DNA of 10,447 nt from Rhodobacter sp. (lineage in GTDB: Bacteria; Pseudomonadota; Alphaproteobacteria; Rhodobacterales; Rhodobacteraceae), in assembly GCA_013824045.1 (NCBI GenBank), contig PNND01000462.1, positions 1 to 10,447 on the forward strand, in the 5' to 3' direction. Both the position numbers and the translations under genes were made by a program. Shown in pieces: positions 1 to 7,448 of the stretch. Position 1 is the first letter of the stretch; each line of letters starts with the position of its first letter. A model generated the notes under the pieces. The model did not search any database, was not told where the DNA came from, and saw only the letters and a program-made list of their open reading frames with translations.

Positions 1-2576
1 GCCAGCAGCGCGGTGATGAAACGGTCGATCTCGGCCTTCGTCTCGCTTTCCGTGGGCTCCACCATCAACGTCCCCGCCACCGGCCAGCTCATCGTGGGCG
101 CGTGGAAACCGTTGTCGATCAACCGCTTGGCGATGTCATCCACCGTAACGCCGAATTCTGCAAAGGGCCGCGTGTCGAGGATGCATTCATGCGCCACCCG
201 CCCCTTGTTGCCCATGAACAGGATCGGATAGGCCCCGGTCAACCGCGCTGCGATGTAGTTGGCATTCAGGATCGCCACCCGCGTCGCCTGCGTCAGCCCC
301 TCGCCCCCCATCATCAGGCAATAGGCCCATGAAATCAGCAGGATCGACGCGCTGCCGTAAGGCGCAGCACTTACCGCCCCATCGCCACCCGTCTCCGAAT
401 GCCCCGGCAGGTAAGGCGCCAGATGCGCCTTCACGCCAATCGGGCCCATCCCCGGCCCGCCGCCGCCATGCGGAATGGCAAAGGTCTTGTGCAGGTTCAA
501 ATGGCTCACATCGCTGCCGATCTCGCCCGGCTTCACCAACCCGACCAGCGCGTTCATGTTGGCACCATCAAGATAAACCTGCCCGCCATGCTGATGCGTG
601 ATCGCGCAAATCTCCTTCACCGTTTCCTCGAACACGCCATGCGTCGACGGATAGGTGATCATGCAAGCCGCCAGATTATCCCCAGCCTCCGCAGCCTTTT
701 GCCGGAAATCATCCAGATCCACATCGCCATTCGGGGCCGATTTCACCACCACCACCTGCATCCCCGCCATCTGCGCCGAAGCCGGATTGGTGCCATGCGC
801 CGAGACCGGGATTAGACAGATGTTGCGATGCCCATCCCCCCGCGCACGGTGATAGGCCTGAATGGTCAGAAGCCCCGCATATTCCCCCTGCGCGCCGCTA
901 TTCGGTTGCATGGAAAAGGCATCATAGCCCGTCACCTCGCAAAGCTTCACCGTCAGGTCGTCAATCGCCTCCTTGTAGCCCAGCGCCTGATCCGCCGGGG
1001 CAAAGGGGTGCAGCGTGCCAAACTCCGGCCAAGTGATCGGCATCATCTCTGCCGCCGCGTTCAGCTTCATGGTGCAGGATCCCAGCGGGATCATCGCCCG
1101 GTCCAGCGCCAGATCGCGGTCCGACAGGCGGCGCATGTAGCGCATCATCTCGGATTCCGCACGGTTCATGTGGAACACCGGATGGGTCAGATAGTCCGAC
1201 TTCCGCACCATATCCTCGGGGAAGCCAAGGTTCGCCCGGTGCGGCGGCACGCCATCAATGCCAAAGGCCCGCAGCACCCGGATCAGCACCTTCTCATCCG
1301 TCGTCTCGTCCAGCGAGATTCCCACCCGGTCATTACCGATCTTGCGGAAGTTCAGCCCCTCATGCCGCGCGGCGGCCAGAATGCCCGCCTGCCCCACGCC
1401 CACTTCCACCGTGATCGTGTCGAAAAACGCTTTGGGCGACACCTTCGCCCCCGCCGCCTTCAGCGCCCGCGCCAACCGATTGGTCAGGAAATGCACCCGT
1501 TCCGCAATCGCGCGCAGGCCCTTCGGCCCATGGAAAACGGCATAGAAAGACGCCATCACCGCCAGCAAAGCCTGCGCCGTGCAAACGTTCGACGTCGCCT
1601 TCTCGCGTCGGATATGCTGCTCGCGCGTCTGCAGCGACAGCCGATAGGCCTTGTTCCCCCGCGCATCGATGGACACCCCCACGATCCGCCCCGGCATCGC
1701 GCGCTTCATCTCATCCTTGCAGGACATGAAGGCCGCATGCGGTCCGCCATAGCCCAGCGGCACGCCAAACCGCTGGCTCGACCCGATGGCGATATCCGCC
1801 CCCATCGCGCCCGGTTCCTTCAACAGCGTCAGCGCCAGCAGATCGGTCGCCACAATCGCCACCGCCTTCGCCCCATGCAGCGCTGCTATTTCCTTCGTGA
1901 AATCCACCACATGCCCATAGGTTCCGGGATACTGGAAAATCGCCCCGAACAGCCGTTCCGGCTCCATCTTCGCCGGATCACCGACGATCACCTCGATCCC
2001 TAAGGGCGCGGCCCGAGTCTGTATCACGCCAATGGTCTGCGGGTGGCAGCCATGGTCGACAAAGAACCCCCGTGCCTTGGTCTTGGCCACCCGCTCGGCC
2101 ATCGCCATCGCCTCGGCCGCCGCCGTCGCCTCGTCCAGCAGGCTGGCATTGGCCACCGGCAACCCGGTCAGATCGGAAATCATGGTCTGATAGTTGAGCA
2201 GCGCCTCAAGGCGGCCTTGCGCGATCTCGGGCTGATAGGGGGTATAGGCCGTGTACCACGCCGGATTTTCCAGAATGTTCCGCTGGATCGCGGGCGGCGT
2301 CACCGTGCCGTAATAGCCCTGCCCGATCAGGCTGGTCATCACCTTGTTCTTCGCCCCCACCGCGCGCATTCGCGCCAGCAGTTCATGTTCCGACAAAGGC
2401 GCCCAGCCCAGCGGCACCGTCTGCCGGATCGACTTCGGCACCGTCTCGTCAATCAGCGCCTCCAGCGTCTTGACGCCCACCACCTTCAACATCTCGTCCA
2501 TCTCGGCGGGCGAGGGGCCGATATGGCGGCGATTGGCGAAATCATAGGGGTTGTAGTCGACAGGGGTAAAGCTCAT
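1..2576 (-). CDS. gcvP: Glycine dehydrogenase (decarboxylating), P-protein, 3' end cut by window edge
   Basis: This is the PLP-dependent P-protein of the glycine cleavage system. It decarboxylates glycine and passes the aminomethyl group to the lipoyl arm of H-protein in the cytoplasm. Starting from the ATG at 2576-2574 (protein begins [17 protein letters not shown]), 858 codons are visible. The family is about 950 residues long, so about 90 C-terminal residues lie beyond position 1. The N-terminal GDC-P domain covers roughly residues 15-440 and the C-terminal PLP-binding half starts near 460. The cofactor site is [21 protein letters not shown], with the Schiff-base lysine at residue 697 (codon at 488-486). 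Other family landmarks are CTMKLNA near residue 500 and [11 protein letters not shown] near 330. Checks of the frame at the start, at 1565, 1070 and 488, and at the left edge agree, so no net frameshift is present. A modest GAGG lies 8 bases before the start. It is the last gene of gcvT-gcvH-gcvP, 117 bases after gcvH. Identification is very secure. Confidence 0.97.
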   Translation of the reverse strand, partial: MSFTPVDYNPYDFANRRHIGPSPAEMDEMLKVVGVKTLEALIDETVPKSIRQTVPLGWAPLSEHELLARMRAVGAKNKVMTSLIGQGYYGTVTPPAIQRNILENPAWYTAYTPYQPEIAQGRLEALLNYQTMISDLTGLPVANASLLDEATAAAEAMAMAERVAKTKARGFFVDHGCHPQTIGVIQTRAAPLGIEVIVGDPAKMEPERLFGAIFQYPGTYGHVVDFTKEIAALHGAKAVAIVATDLLALTLLKEPGAMGADIAIGSSQRFGVPLGYGGPHAAFMSCKDEMKRAMPGRIVGVSIDARGNKAYRLSLQTREQHIRREKATSNVCTAQALLAVMASFYAVFHGPKGLRAIAERVHFLTNRLARALKAAGAKVSPKAFFDTITVEVGVGQAGILAAARHEGLNFRKIGNDRVGISLDETTDEKVLIRVLRAFGIDGVPPHRANLGFPEDMVRKSDYLTHPVFHMNRAESEMMRYMRRLSDRDLALDRAMIPLGSCTMKLNAAAEMMPITWPEFGTLHPFAPADQALGYKEAIDDLTVKLCEVTGYDAFSMQPNSGAQGEYAGLLTIQAYHRARGDGHRNICLIPVSAHGTNPASAQMAGMQVVVVKSAPNGDVDLDDFRQKAAEAGDNLAACMITYPSTHGVFEETVKEICAITHQHGGQVYLDGANMNALVGLVKPGEIGSDVSHLNLHKTFAIPHGGGGPGMGPIGVKAHLAPYLPGHSETGGDGAVSAAPYGSASILLISWAYCLMMGGEGLTQATRVAILNANYIAARLTGAYPILFMGNKGRVAHECILDTRPFAEFGVTVDDIAKRLIDNGFHAPTMSWPVAGTLMVEPTESETKAEIDRFITALL

Positions 2577-2602
2577 GGCGCAGGCCTCATCGGGTTTCCC
2601 AT

Positions 2603-2670
2603 GGCGGGCGCGCGTTCCGCGCCCGCCAAATTCCTTGGAAGGAATTTGCAAAAGTTTTCAAAAACTTTTG
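2603..2670. repeat. Three consecutive inverted repeats between gcvH and gcvP
   Basis: Three perfect palindromic hairpins lie almost end to end in the 117-base gcvH-gcvP gap. The first is GC-only: arms GGCGGGCGCG (2603-2612) and CGCGCCCGCC (2618-2627) around a 5-base loop. The second has arms AAATTCCTT (2628-2636) and AAGGAATTT (2639-2647) around GG. The third has arms CAAAAGTTTT (2649-2658) and AAAACTTTTG (2661-2670) around CA. The sharp switch from pure GC to AT-rich arms differs from all neighbouring sequence. Plausible roles are a dispersed extragenic palindrome, an attenuator, or an RNA-stability barrier that protects the gcvT-gcvH message and lowers gcvP expression. The structure is seen directly; the role is inferred. 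Confidence 0.8.
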
Positions 2671-2693
2671 TATTTCAACAGCTTGAACCGGGA

Positions 2694-3053
2694 TCACCCG
2701 ATCATGTCGTTGTATTCATCCTCGTCCATGAACTGATCCAGCACGTCCAGATCATCGACCTTCATCTTGAAGAACCACGCCGCCCCGGTCGGGTCTTCAT
2801 TCACCAAACCCGGATTGTCGATCAGCTTGGTGTTCACCGCCACGATCTCACCCTCGATGGGGGCCAGGATGTCGGACGCCGCCTTGACGCTTTCGATCAC
2901 CACAACCTCATCGCCGGAGGCGACCATAGTCTCAACCGCGGGCAATTCCACGAACACCACATCCCCCAACTGGGTGGCGGCATGTTCGGTGATGCCCACG
3001 ACCACCAGATCACCCTCGATCCGCAGCCATTCATGTTCTTCGGTATACTTCAT
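2694..3053 (-). CDS. gcvH: Glycine cleavage system H-protein
   Basis: This is the lipoyl carrier protein that shuttles the aminomethyl group from P-protein to T-protein and is reoxidised by lipoamide dehydrogenase. The 119-residue length is slightly under the usual 125-130. Nearly the whole protein is a biotinyl/lipoyl-type domain, opening with MKYTEEHEWLRIEGD and containing the early ITEHAATQLGDVVFVELP block. The lipoylated lysine is Lys57 in VVIESVKAASDI, and the C-terminal GAAWFFKMKVDD block is also typical. The start at 3053 follows the gcvT stop by only 7 bases. Its Shine-Dalgarno (GAGGA) overlaps the gcvT stop codon, which implies translational coupling and one operon. Identification is secure. 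Confidence 0.98.
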   Translation of the reverse strand: MKYTEEHEWLRIEGDLVVVGITEHAATQLGDVVFVELPAVETMVASGDEVVVIESVKAASDILAPIEGEIVAVNTKLIDNPGLVNEDPTGAAWFFKMKVDDLDVLDQFMDEDEYNDMIG

Positions 3054-3060
3054 CGCATCC

Positions 3061-4200
3061 TCAACGCTTGTAAGTGGTGGGGTGGAAAGGCATCGGCACC
3101 ACGGTCACGGGCAGGCGCTTACCGCGCACCTCGCCCATCACCGCCGTGCCGCTATGAGCATAAGACGCAGGGACATAGCCCATGGCAACAGGCGCCTCGA
3201 CCGAAGGCCCGAACCCGCCCGAGGTGACGCGGCCCAGCGGCGTGCCATCCACCGCGAACACCTCCACCTCCTCGCGCATCGGCGCCCGGCCCTCAGGCCG
3301 CAGGCCCACACGAAGCCGCTCGGGTCCCTCGGCCAATTCGTGCAGGATGCGCTCGGCCCCCGGAAAGCCCCCGGCCCGGTCCCCGCCCGTCCGCCGCACC
3401 TTCTGGATCGCCCAAGTCAGCCCGGCCTCTACCGGGCTGGTGCCATCATCAATGTCATGGCCATAAAGGCACAGCCCCGCCTCCAGCCGCAGGCTGTCGC
3501 GCGCGCCCAGCCCGATGGGCATCACCCCCGGCCGCACCAGCAACGCTTGGGCAAAATCCAGCGCCCGCCCCTCGGGGATCGACAGTTCAAACCCGTCCTC
3601 GCCCGTATAGCCCGACCGCGACAGCCAGACCTCGGCCCCGTCCCAATCCATCACCGCCACATCCATGAACCGCATCGCCGCCACGCCCGGCAACAGCGCG
3701 GCCAAGGCCGCCTCCGCCCCCGGCCCCTGCAGCGCCAAGAGCGCGCGATCCTGAATGAACTCCACCTCCGCCACCGCGCCCAAATGCGCGCGCATATGCG
3801 CCACATCGGCCGCCTTGCAGGCAGCATTGACCACAACGAACAGGTGATCGCCCCGATTGGCGAACATCAGGTCATCCTCAATGCCACCCGTCTCATTTGT
3901 GAACAGCCCGTAGCGCTGCCGCCCCTGCGCCAACCCCAGCACATCCACCGGCATCAGCGCCTCGAACCCCGCGCAAAGCGCCTCCAACCCGCGCTTGGGC
4001 CGCAGGATCACCTGCCCCATATGGCTCACGTCAAACAGCCCCGCCGCTGCCCGCGTGTGCAGATGTTCCTTCATCACCCCGGCCGGATATTGCACCGGCA
4101 TCTCATAGCCGGCAAAGGGCACCATCTTGCCCCCCAGCCCCAGATGCAGATCATGCAGCCCCAGCCGCTTCAGCCCCGTCGTCGCGTCAAGGTCGGACAA
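3061..4200 (-). CDS. gcvT: Aminomethyltransferase (glycine cleavage T-protein), TTG start
   Basis: T-protein takes the aminomethyl group from lipoylated GcvH, releases NH3 and forms 5,10-methylene-tetrahydrofolate. The predicted protein is 379 residues. The folate-binding GCV_T domain covers about residues 12-265, with KMVPFAGYEMPVQYP and LFDVSHMGQ near the N terminus. NAACKAAD carries the conserved catalytic Asp (Asp132), and GYTGEDGFE and LGARDSLRLEAG follow. A C-terminal barrel domain covers about 285-370. I chose the TTG at 4200-4198. The frame has no ATG between there and 4530, and a longer reading would translate the riboswitch. A strong GGGGAGG sits 6 bases upstream, and residues 2-20 (SDLDATTGLKRLGLHDLHL) match the expected length before the conserved core. 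It is the first gene of the operon, controlled by the glycine riboswitch upstream. Confidence 0.95.
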   Translation of the reverse strand: MSDLDATTGLKRLGLHDLHLGLGGKMVPFAGYEMPVQYPAGVMKEHLHTRAAAGLFDVSHMGQVILRPKRGLEALCAGFEALMPVDVLGLAQGRQRYGLFTNETGGIEDDLMFANRGDHLFVVVNAACKAADVAHMRAHLGAVAEVEFIQDRALLALQGPGAEAALAALLPGVAAMRFMDVAVMDWDGAEVWLSRSGYTGEDGFELSIPEGRALDFAQALLVRPGVMPIGLGARDSLRLEAGLCLYGHDIDDGTSPVEAGLTWAIQKVRRTGGDRAGGFPGAERILHELAEGPERLRVGLRPEGRAPMREEVEVFAVDGTPLGRVTSGGFGPSVEAPVAMGYVPASYAHSGTAVMGEVRGKRLPVTVVPMPFHPTTYKR

Positions 4201-4206
4201 ACCGCC

Positions 4207-4213
4207 CCTCCCC
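4207..4213 (-). promoter_or_regulatory. Strong ribosome binding site selecting the TTG start of gcvT
   Basis: The minus strand reads GGGGAGG here, followed by a 6-base spacer and then TTG. This is a near-ideal anti-16S match at ideal spacing. No ATG or GTG lies at a suitable distance downstream before the conserved T-protein core, so this site fixes the start at 4200. Confidence 0.8.
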
Positions 4214-4245
4214 AGTCTTCCGGGCGCCGGTTGCGAAAACCAATC

Positions 4246-4284
4246 GGCACCGTCCGGACAGGCCAATCCCTGTCCCACGATGCC
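4246..4284 (-). promoter_or_regulatory. Long hairpin after the glycine aptamers, likely expression platform
   Basis: On the minus strand, GGACAGG (4275-4269) pairs with CCTGTCC (4262-4256) across a 6-base loop. The stem then continues past a small internal loop with GGCATCGT (4284-4277) against ACGGTGCC (4253-4246), one of the pairs being G-U. The result is an 8+7 bp hairpin directly after aptamer II and 45 bases before the gcvT start. There is no good U tract after it (only TTTT a few bases later), so intrinsic termination is not clear. Its 5' arm begins the 9-mer GGACAGGGA, which also occurs in aptamer II at 4300-4292, so the 3' arm CCTGTCC could pair with either copy. This suggests a mutually exclusive switch, which is inference. 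Confidence 0.6.
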
Positions 4285-4286
4285 CC

Positions 4287-4468
4287 CTCTGTCCCTGTCC
4301 TTTCGGACGCCTGAGATCGTTATCCCTTCGGCGGGCGCATCCGCGCCACTCTCCAGAGTACTCCACCAGCAACGGTCCGTTGCGCCTGAGAGTTTACCGG
4401 GGCGGTTGCTCCTTCGGCACCGGCTCCCACAGGGTTGCCCCTGTGCGCCGGATTCTCCCGATGCTGGT
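4287..4468 (-). promoter_or_regulatory. Tandem (two-aptamer) glycine riboswitch controlling gcvTHP
   Basis: This is a cis-acting RNA in the gcvT leader that binds glycine, normally turning gcv expression on. Aptamer I spans about 4468-4365. P1 is ACCAGCA (4468-4462) paired with TGCTGGT (4371-4365). Inside it are GGGAGA, the conserved GCCGAAGGAGCAA (4418-4406), ACTCTCAGGCG and GGACCG. Aptamer II spans about 4358-4287. P1 is CTCT paired with AGAG, followed by GGAGAG, GCCGAAGGGATAACG (4333-4319), CTCAGGCGTCC and GGACAGGG. The linker between the aptamers is very short, as in the cooperative tandem class. Position upstream of gcvT is the classical location. Edges are good to a few bases. Confidence 0.95.
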
Positions 4469-4509
4469 CCTCTTGCGTAACCCGGCCTCCGCGATCCGGC
4501 AAGGGGGAA

Positions 4510-4515
4510 ATCATA
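4510..4515 (-). promoter_or_regulatory. Candidate -10 element of the gcv promoter
   Basis: The minus strand reads TATGAT, one base from the sigma-70 -10 consensus. It lies in the 86 bases between the end of the MATE gene (4555) and the first riboswitch stem (4468). Initiation near 4503 would give a leader of about 35 bases before aptamer I. The -35 region about 17 bases upstream (around CGGATG) is a poor match, so this is only a candidate. Confidence 0.35.
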
Positions 4516-4554
4516 TGCGACGGTATACACCCCATCCGCGACACGCGCCGCGCC

Positions 4555-5934
4555 TCACGCCGCGCGGGTTTGCGTCACCCGGTCCACCACCCGCAAGGCC
4601 AGCCACACCGCCAGCACCCCGAACAGGATGCCCCCCACCGCCTGGCCCACCAGCACGCCGGGCGCGCCCCACCACAGCCCAAAGGCCCAGGCAAAGGGCA
4701 CCGTCCCGATCGTATGCCGCCCCCAGTTCACCATCGTCGATTGCATCGCCGCGCCCAGATTGTTGCACACCGCATTGGCGACAAAGATCATCCCGTTGAA
4801 AAAGAACAGCAAACTCAACGGCCCGCAGAACAGATAGATCAGATCCCGCGTCAACCCTTGCGCCTGGAAGGCATCCGCAATCGCCCCCCGCGCCGCAAAC
4901 AGCACCGCAGACATCACCACGATCACGATCCCCGAAAACAGGATCGACTCGCGCAGGGTCCGCCGCACCCGGTCCATCTTCCCCGCCCCGAGATTCTGCC
5001 CGATGATCGGCCCCACCGCGCTCGACAGCGCAAAGATGATCCCGAAGGCCACCGGCGTCAGCCGCCCGGCAATCGCCATCCCGGCCACCGCCGCCTCGCC
5101 GTAACCCGCCACCATCCGCGTCACCACGGCCTGCCCCACGGGTGTGGCCAGCTGCGTCAGGATCGCCGGGCCGGAAATGGCGAAAAGGGGCGCCGCCGCC
5201 GCCACCACGCTCGCCCCCGAAGGCCGCCCGAACCCGCCGTAATGCCGCCAGATCGGCCACAGCGCCATGCCCGCAATCGCCGCCCGCGACCCCCATCCCG
5301 CCAGCGCCGCCCCAGTCAGCCCAAGATCCGCCCACAGGATCAGCACCGGGTCCAGCGCCGCCAGCACCACCGCGCCCCAGACCGTCACCATCATCGACCG
5401 CCGCGCATCGCCATGCGCCCTGAGCACCCCGGCCCCGATCATGCCCACCATCAGCAAAGGCTGCGACGGGATGATGATCCGCAGGTAATGCAGCGTCTCC
5501 TCCGCCGTGGCCCCCTCGGCCCCCAGCAGCCCCACGATGGGCGGCAAAGCCAGCCAGACCAGCGCCGCAAAGGCCGCCCCGAACCCGGCCCCCAGCAACA
5601 GCCCTTCGGTCGTGCGCTGCCGCGCAAGCGCCAGATCGCGCGCGCCCACCGCCCGCGACACCAGCGCCGACACCCCAACGGAAAGCCCGATGCCGAAGGC
5701 GGTGGTGAAGAACAGCACCGCCCCGGCATAGCCGATGGCCGCCGTCTTCACCGGGTCCTGCAGCCATGAGATGTAGAGAAGATTGATCAGATCAACGACA
5801 AAGATCGCCATCAACCCCACGGAGGACGTCAAGGACATCACCGCGATATGCCGGAACAGGTTGCCGGTGACGAACTTGCCCTGAACCGGGGCCTTGGCCA
5901 CCGGTGTCACGCTCGTCTCTTCAAAAGACTCCAT
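4555..5934 (-). CDS. MATE family multidrug/toxin efflux transporter
   Basis: This is an inner-membrane antiporter of the multidrug and toxic compound extrusion family, expected to export organic compounds using a Na+ or H+ gradient. It has 459 residues, the normal length, and two homologous MatE halves. The first half (about 30-235) contains ALVSRAVGARDLALAR after the second helix, LRAHGDARRSM at 171-181 and LDPVLIL near 194. The second half (about 250-445) contains GPIIGQNLGAG at 308-318. About twelve hydrophobic segments are visible; the N-terminal 25 residues are polar and cytoplasmic. The ATG at 5934 follows AAGG about 9 bases upstream. The gene lies 94 bases after gltX on the same strand and ends 86 bases before the glycine riboswitch. 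Neither neighbour suggests a substrate, so specificity is unknown. Confidence 0.93.
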   Translation of the reverse strand: MESFEETSVTPVAKAPVQGKFVTGNLFRHIAVMSLTSSVGLMAIFVVDLINLLYISWLQDPVKTAAIGYAGAVLFFTTAFGIGLSVGVSALVSRAVGARDLALARQRTTEGLLLGAGFGAAFAALVWLALPPIVGLLGAEGATAEETLHYLRIIIPSQPLLMVGMIGAGVLRAHGDARRSMMVTVWGAVVLAALDPVLILWADLGLTGAALAGWGSRAAIAGMALWPIWRHYGGFGRPSGASVVAAAAPLFAISGPAILTQLATPVGQAVVTRMVAGYGEAAVAGMAIAGRLTPVAFGIIFALSSAVGPIIGQNLGAGKMDRVRRTLRESILFSGIVIVVMSAVLFAARGAIADAFQAQGLTRDLIYLFCGPLSLLFFFNGMIFVANAVCNNLGAAMQSTMVNWGRHTIGTVPFAWAFGLWWGAPGVLVGQAVGGILFGVLAVWLALRVVDRVTQTRAA

Positions 5935-6003
5935 GCCGTTTCACCTTGGCCCGAATACCCAATCAACGCCCGCCACAGGCGCAACGGCCCCGGCAAAGCG
6001 CCA

Positions 6004-6022
6004 GAATTTTCGCAGAAAATTC
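6004..6022. repeat. AT-rich hairpin between gltX and the MATE gene
   Basis: The perfect 7-bp arms GAATTTT (6004-6010) and AAAATTC (6016-6022) flank a 5-base loop, ending just 7 bases downstream of the gltX stop. Its position fits a weak terminator or RNA 3'-end stabiliser for gltX. It shares AT-rich AAATTC-type arms with the second palindrome at 2628-2647, so the two may belong to one kind of intergenic palindrome. The structure is seen; the function is inferred. Confidence 0.55.
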
Positions 6023-6028
6023 GTGGCC

Positions 6029-7357
6029 TCAGCCCGCCCGAACCACCTTCAACAGCGGCATAACATCCGCCATCTCCGGCCCGTTCGCCCGCCCGGTCAG
6101 CGCCTTGCGCAACGGCATGTAAAGCCCTTTGCCCTTGCGCCCAGTCGCGGCCTTCACGGCTTCGGTCCATTCGCCCCATGTCGCCTGCGTCCAGGGGCGC
6201 GGCGGCAGCATCGCCACCGCCTGCTTGATGAACTCCGCATCCTCCGGCTCGACCATCGGCTCGGCCCCGTCCCGAAACAGCACCGACCATTCCGCCAGAT
6301 CATCCAGCACGGTGATATTGCCCTTGGCCACCGCCCAGAACGCCTCGGCCTCCTCTGCCGGCACGCCCAGCGAGGCGATCTTCTCGGCCACCGCGTCAAA
6401 AGGCAGGCTCTGCACATAGGCCCGCGTCAGCGGGAACAGGTCCTCAGCATCGAACTTCGTCGGCGCCGACCCGAACGATCCCACATCGAACCCGTCGATC
6501 AGGTCCTGCATGGATGTGGCCAACTCCACCGGCTTCGATGACCCCAGCCGCGCCATCAGCGACATCAGCGCAAGCGGAGCCACCCCCCGCGCCCGCAGAT
6601 CGCGTAAGGACAGAACGCCCAAACGCTTGGACAATTCCTCACCCTGCGGCCCGGTCAGCAGGCTGTGATGGGCGAAGGTCGGCGGCGTACCGCCCAGAGC
6701 CTTCATGATCTGGATCTGCGTCGCGGTATTCGTCACATGATCCGCGCCCCGCACGATATGGGTCACCCCCATATCCACATCATCCACCGATGAGGCGAAG
6801 GTATAAAGCACCTGCCCATCCGCCTTGATCAGCACCGGGTCCGACACCGACGCCGCATCAATGGAAATGTCGCCGATGATCCCGTCGCGCCATTCGATCC
6901 GCTCCTGATCCAGCCGGAACCGCCAATAGCCCTGTCGCCCCTCGGCGCGGTAGGCGGCCTTCTGGTCCTCGGTCAGGTGCAGCGACGCCCGGTCATAGAC
7001 CGGCGGCTTGCCCATGTTCAGCAATTTCTTCCGCTTCAGGTCCAGTTCGACCGGCGTCTCGAAACATTCATAGAACCGCCCCGCCGCCTTCAGCGCCTCG
7101 GCCGCTTCGGCATAGCGCGCCATCCGCTTGGATTGCTGCTCAATCCGGTCATAGCGGATGCCCAGCCACTCCAGATCGGCCAGCAACCCGTCGATATACT
7201 CCTGTTTTGACCGTTCCTGATCGGTATCATCCAGCCGCAGGATGAACGTGCCGCCCGCCTTGCGGGTGATCAGATAGTTCATCAACGCAGTGCGCAGGTT
7301 GCCCACATGGATGTATCCGGTGGGCGACGGCGCGAAACGGGTGGTGACGGTGGTCAT
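6029..7357 (-). CDS. gltX: Glutamate--tRNA ligase, short zinc-less type with variant signatures
   Basis: This class I aminoacyl-tRNA synthetase charges tRNA-Glu in the cytoplasm. In many alphaproteobacteria a GluRS also charges tRNA-Gln for later GatCAB amidation. The chosen start (ATG at 7357, MTTVTTRFAPSPTGYIHVGN) gives 442 residues, the length of the shorter alphaproteobacterial form; the frame is open further upstream but that part has no conserved content. GGAG lies about 8 bases before the start. The catalytic Rossmann fold covers about 1-300. Its HIGH motif is HVGN (residues 17-20) and its KMSKS-type motif is ELSKR (241-245) in GPQGEELSKRLG. The Cys-x-Cys...Cys-x-His zinc site of E. 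coli GluRS is absent: only Cys98 in FYECFETPVELD remains. The remaining C-terminal third is the anticodon-binding part. It is divergent from the zincin gene and co-directional with the MATE gene. Confidence 0.96.
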   Translation of the reverse strand: MTTVTTRFAPSPTGYIHVGNLRTALMNYLITRKAGGTFILRLDDTDQERSKQEYIDGLLADLEWLGIRYDRIEQQSKRMARYAEAAEALKAAGRFYECFETPVELDLKRKKLLNMGKPPVYDRASLHLTEDQKAAYRAEGRQGYWRFRLDQERIEWRDGIIGDISIDAASVSDPVLIKADGQVLYTFASSVDDVDMGVTHIVRGADHVTNTATQIQIMKALGGTPPTFAHHSLLTGPQGEELSKRLGVLSLRDLRARGVAPLALMSLMARLGSSKPVELATSMQDLIDGFDVGSFGSAPTKFDAEDLFPLTRAYVQSLPFDAVAEKIASLGVPAEEAEAFWAVAKGNITVLDDLAEWSVLFRDGAEPMVEPEDAEFIKQAVAMLPPRPWTQATWGEWTEAVKAATGRKGKGLYMPLRKALTGRANGPEMADVMPLLKVVRAG

Positions 7358-7448
7358 TTGACAGGCTCCGATGGACCCTGCCCCTCTTTCACAGGCGGCC
7401 CCTTTTGTCCATATCTGCACCTGACCCCCGGCAGGAAAGGCCGCCCCC

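Noticed and set aside
828..2003. Long plus-strand open frame of about 391 codons opposite gcvP
   Set aside because: Its product is rich in His, Arg, Pro and Gln with no family resemblance, as expected opposite a GC-rich gene. The minus strand carries unmistakable GcvP through the whole interval.
2767..4314. Plus-strand open frame of about 515 codons opposite gcvH/gcvT
   Set aside because: It runs antisense to two well-identified genes, has low-complexity His/Arg/Pro composition and no ribosome site. It is a shadow of codon bias.
4201..4530. N-terminal extension of gcvT up to an ATG at 4530
   Set aside because: It would translate both glycine aptamers into a sequence with no similarity to T-protein. 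The riboswitch and the site before TTG 4200 explain the region better.
4435..5769. Open frames of over 400 codons on both strands across the MATE gene
   Set aside because: The plus-strand frame is Arg/Pro/His-rich and the alternative minus frame is Gly/Ala/Arg-rich without membrane-protein logic. The frame 5934-4555 gives a clean MATE transporter.
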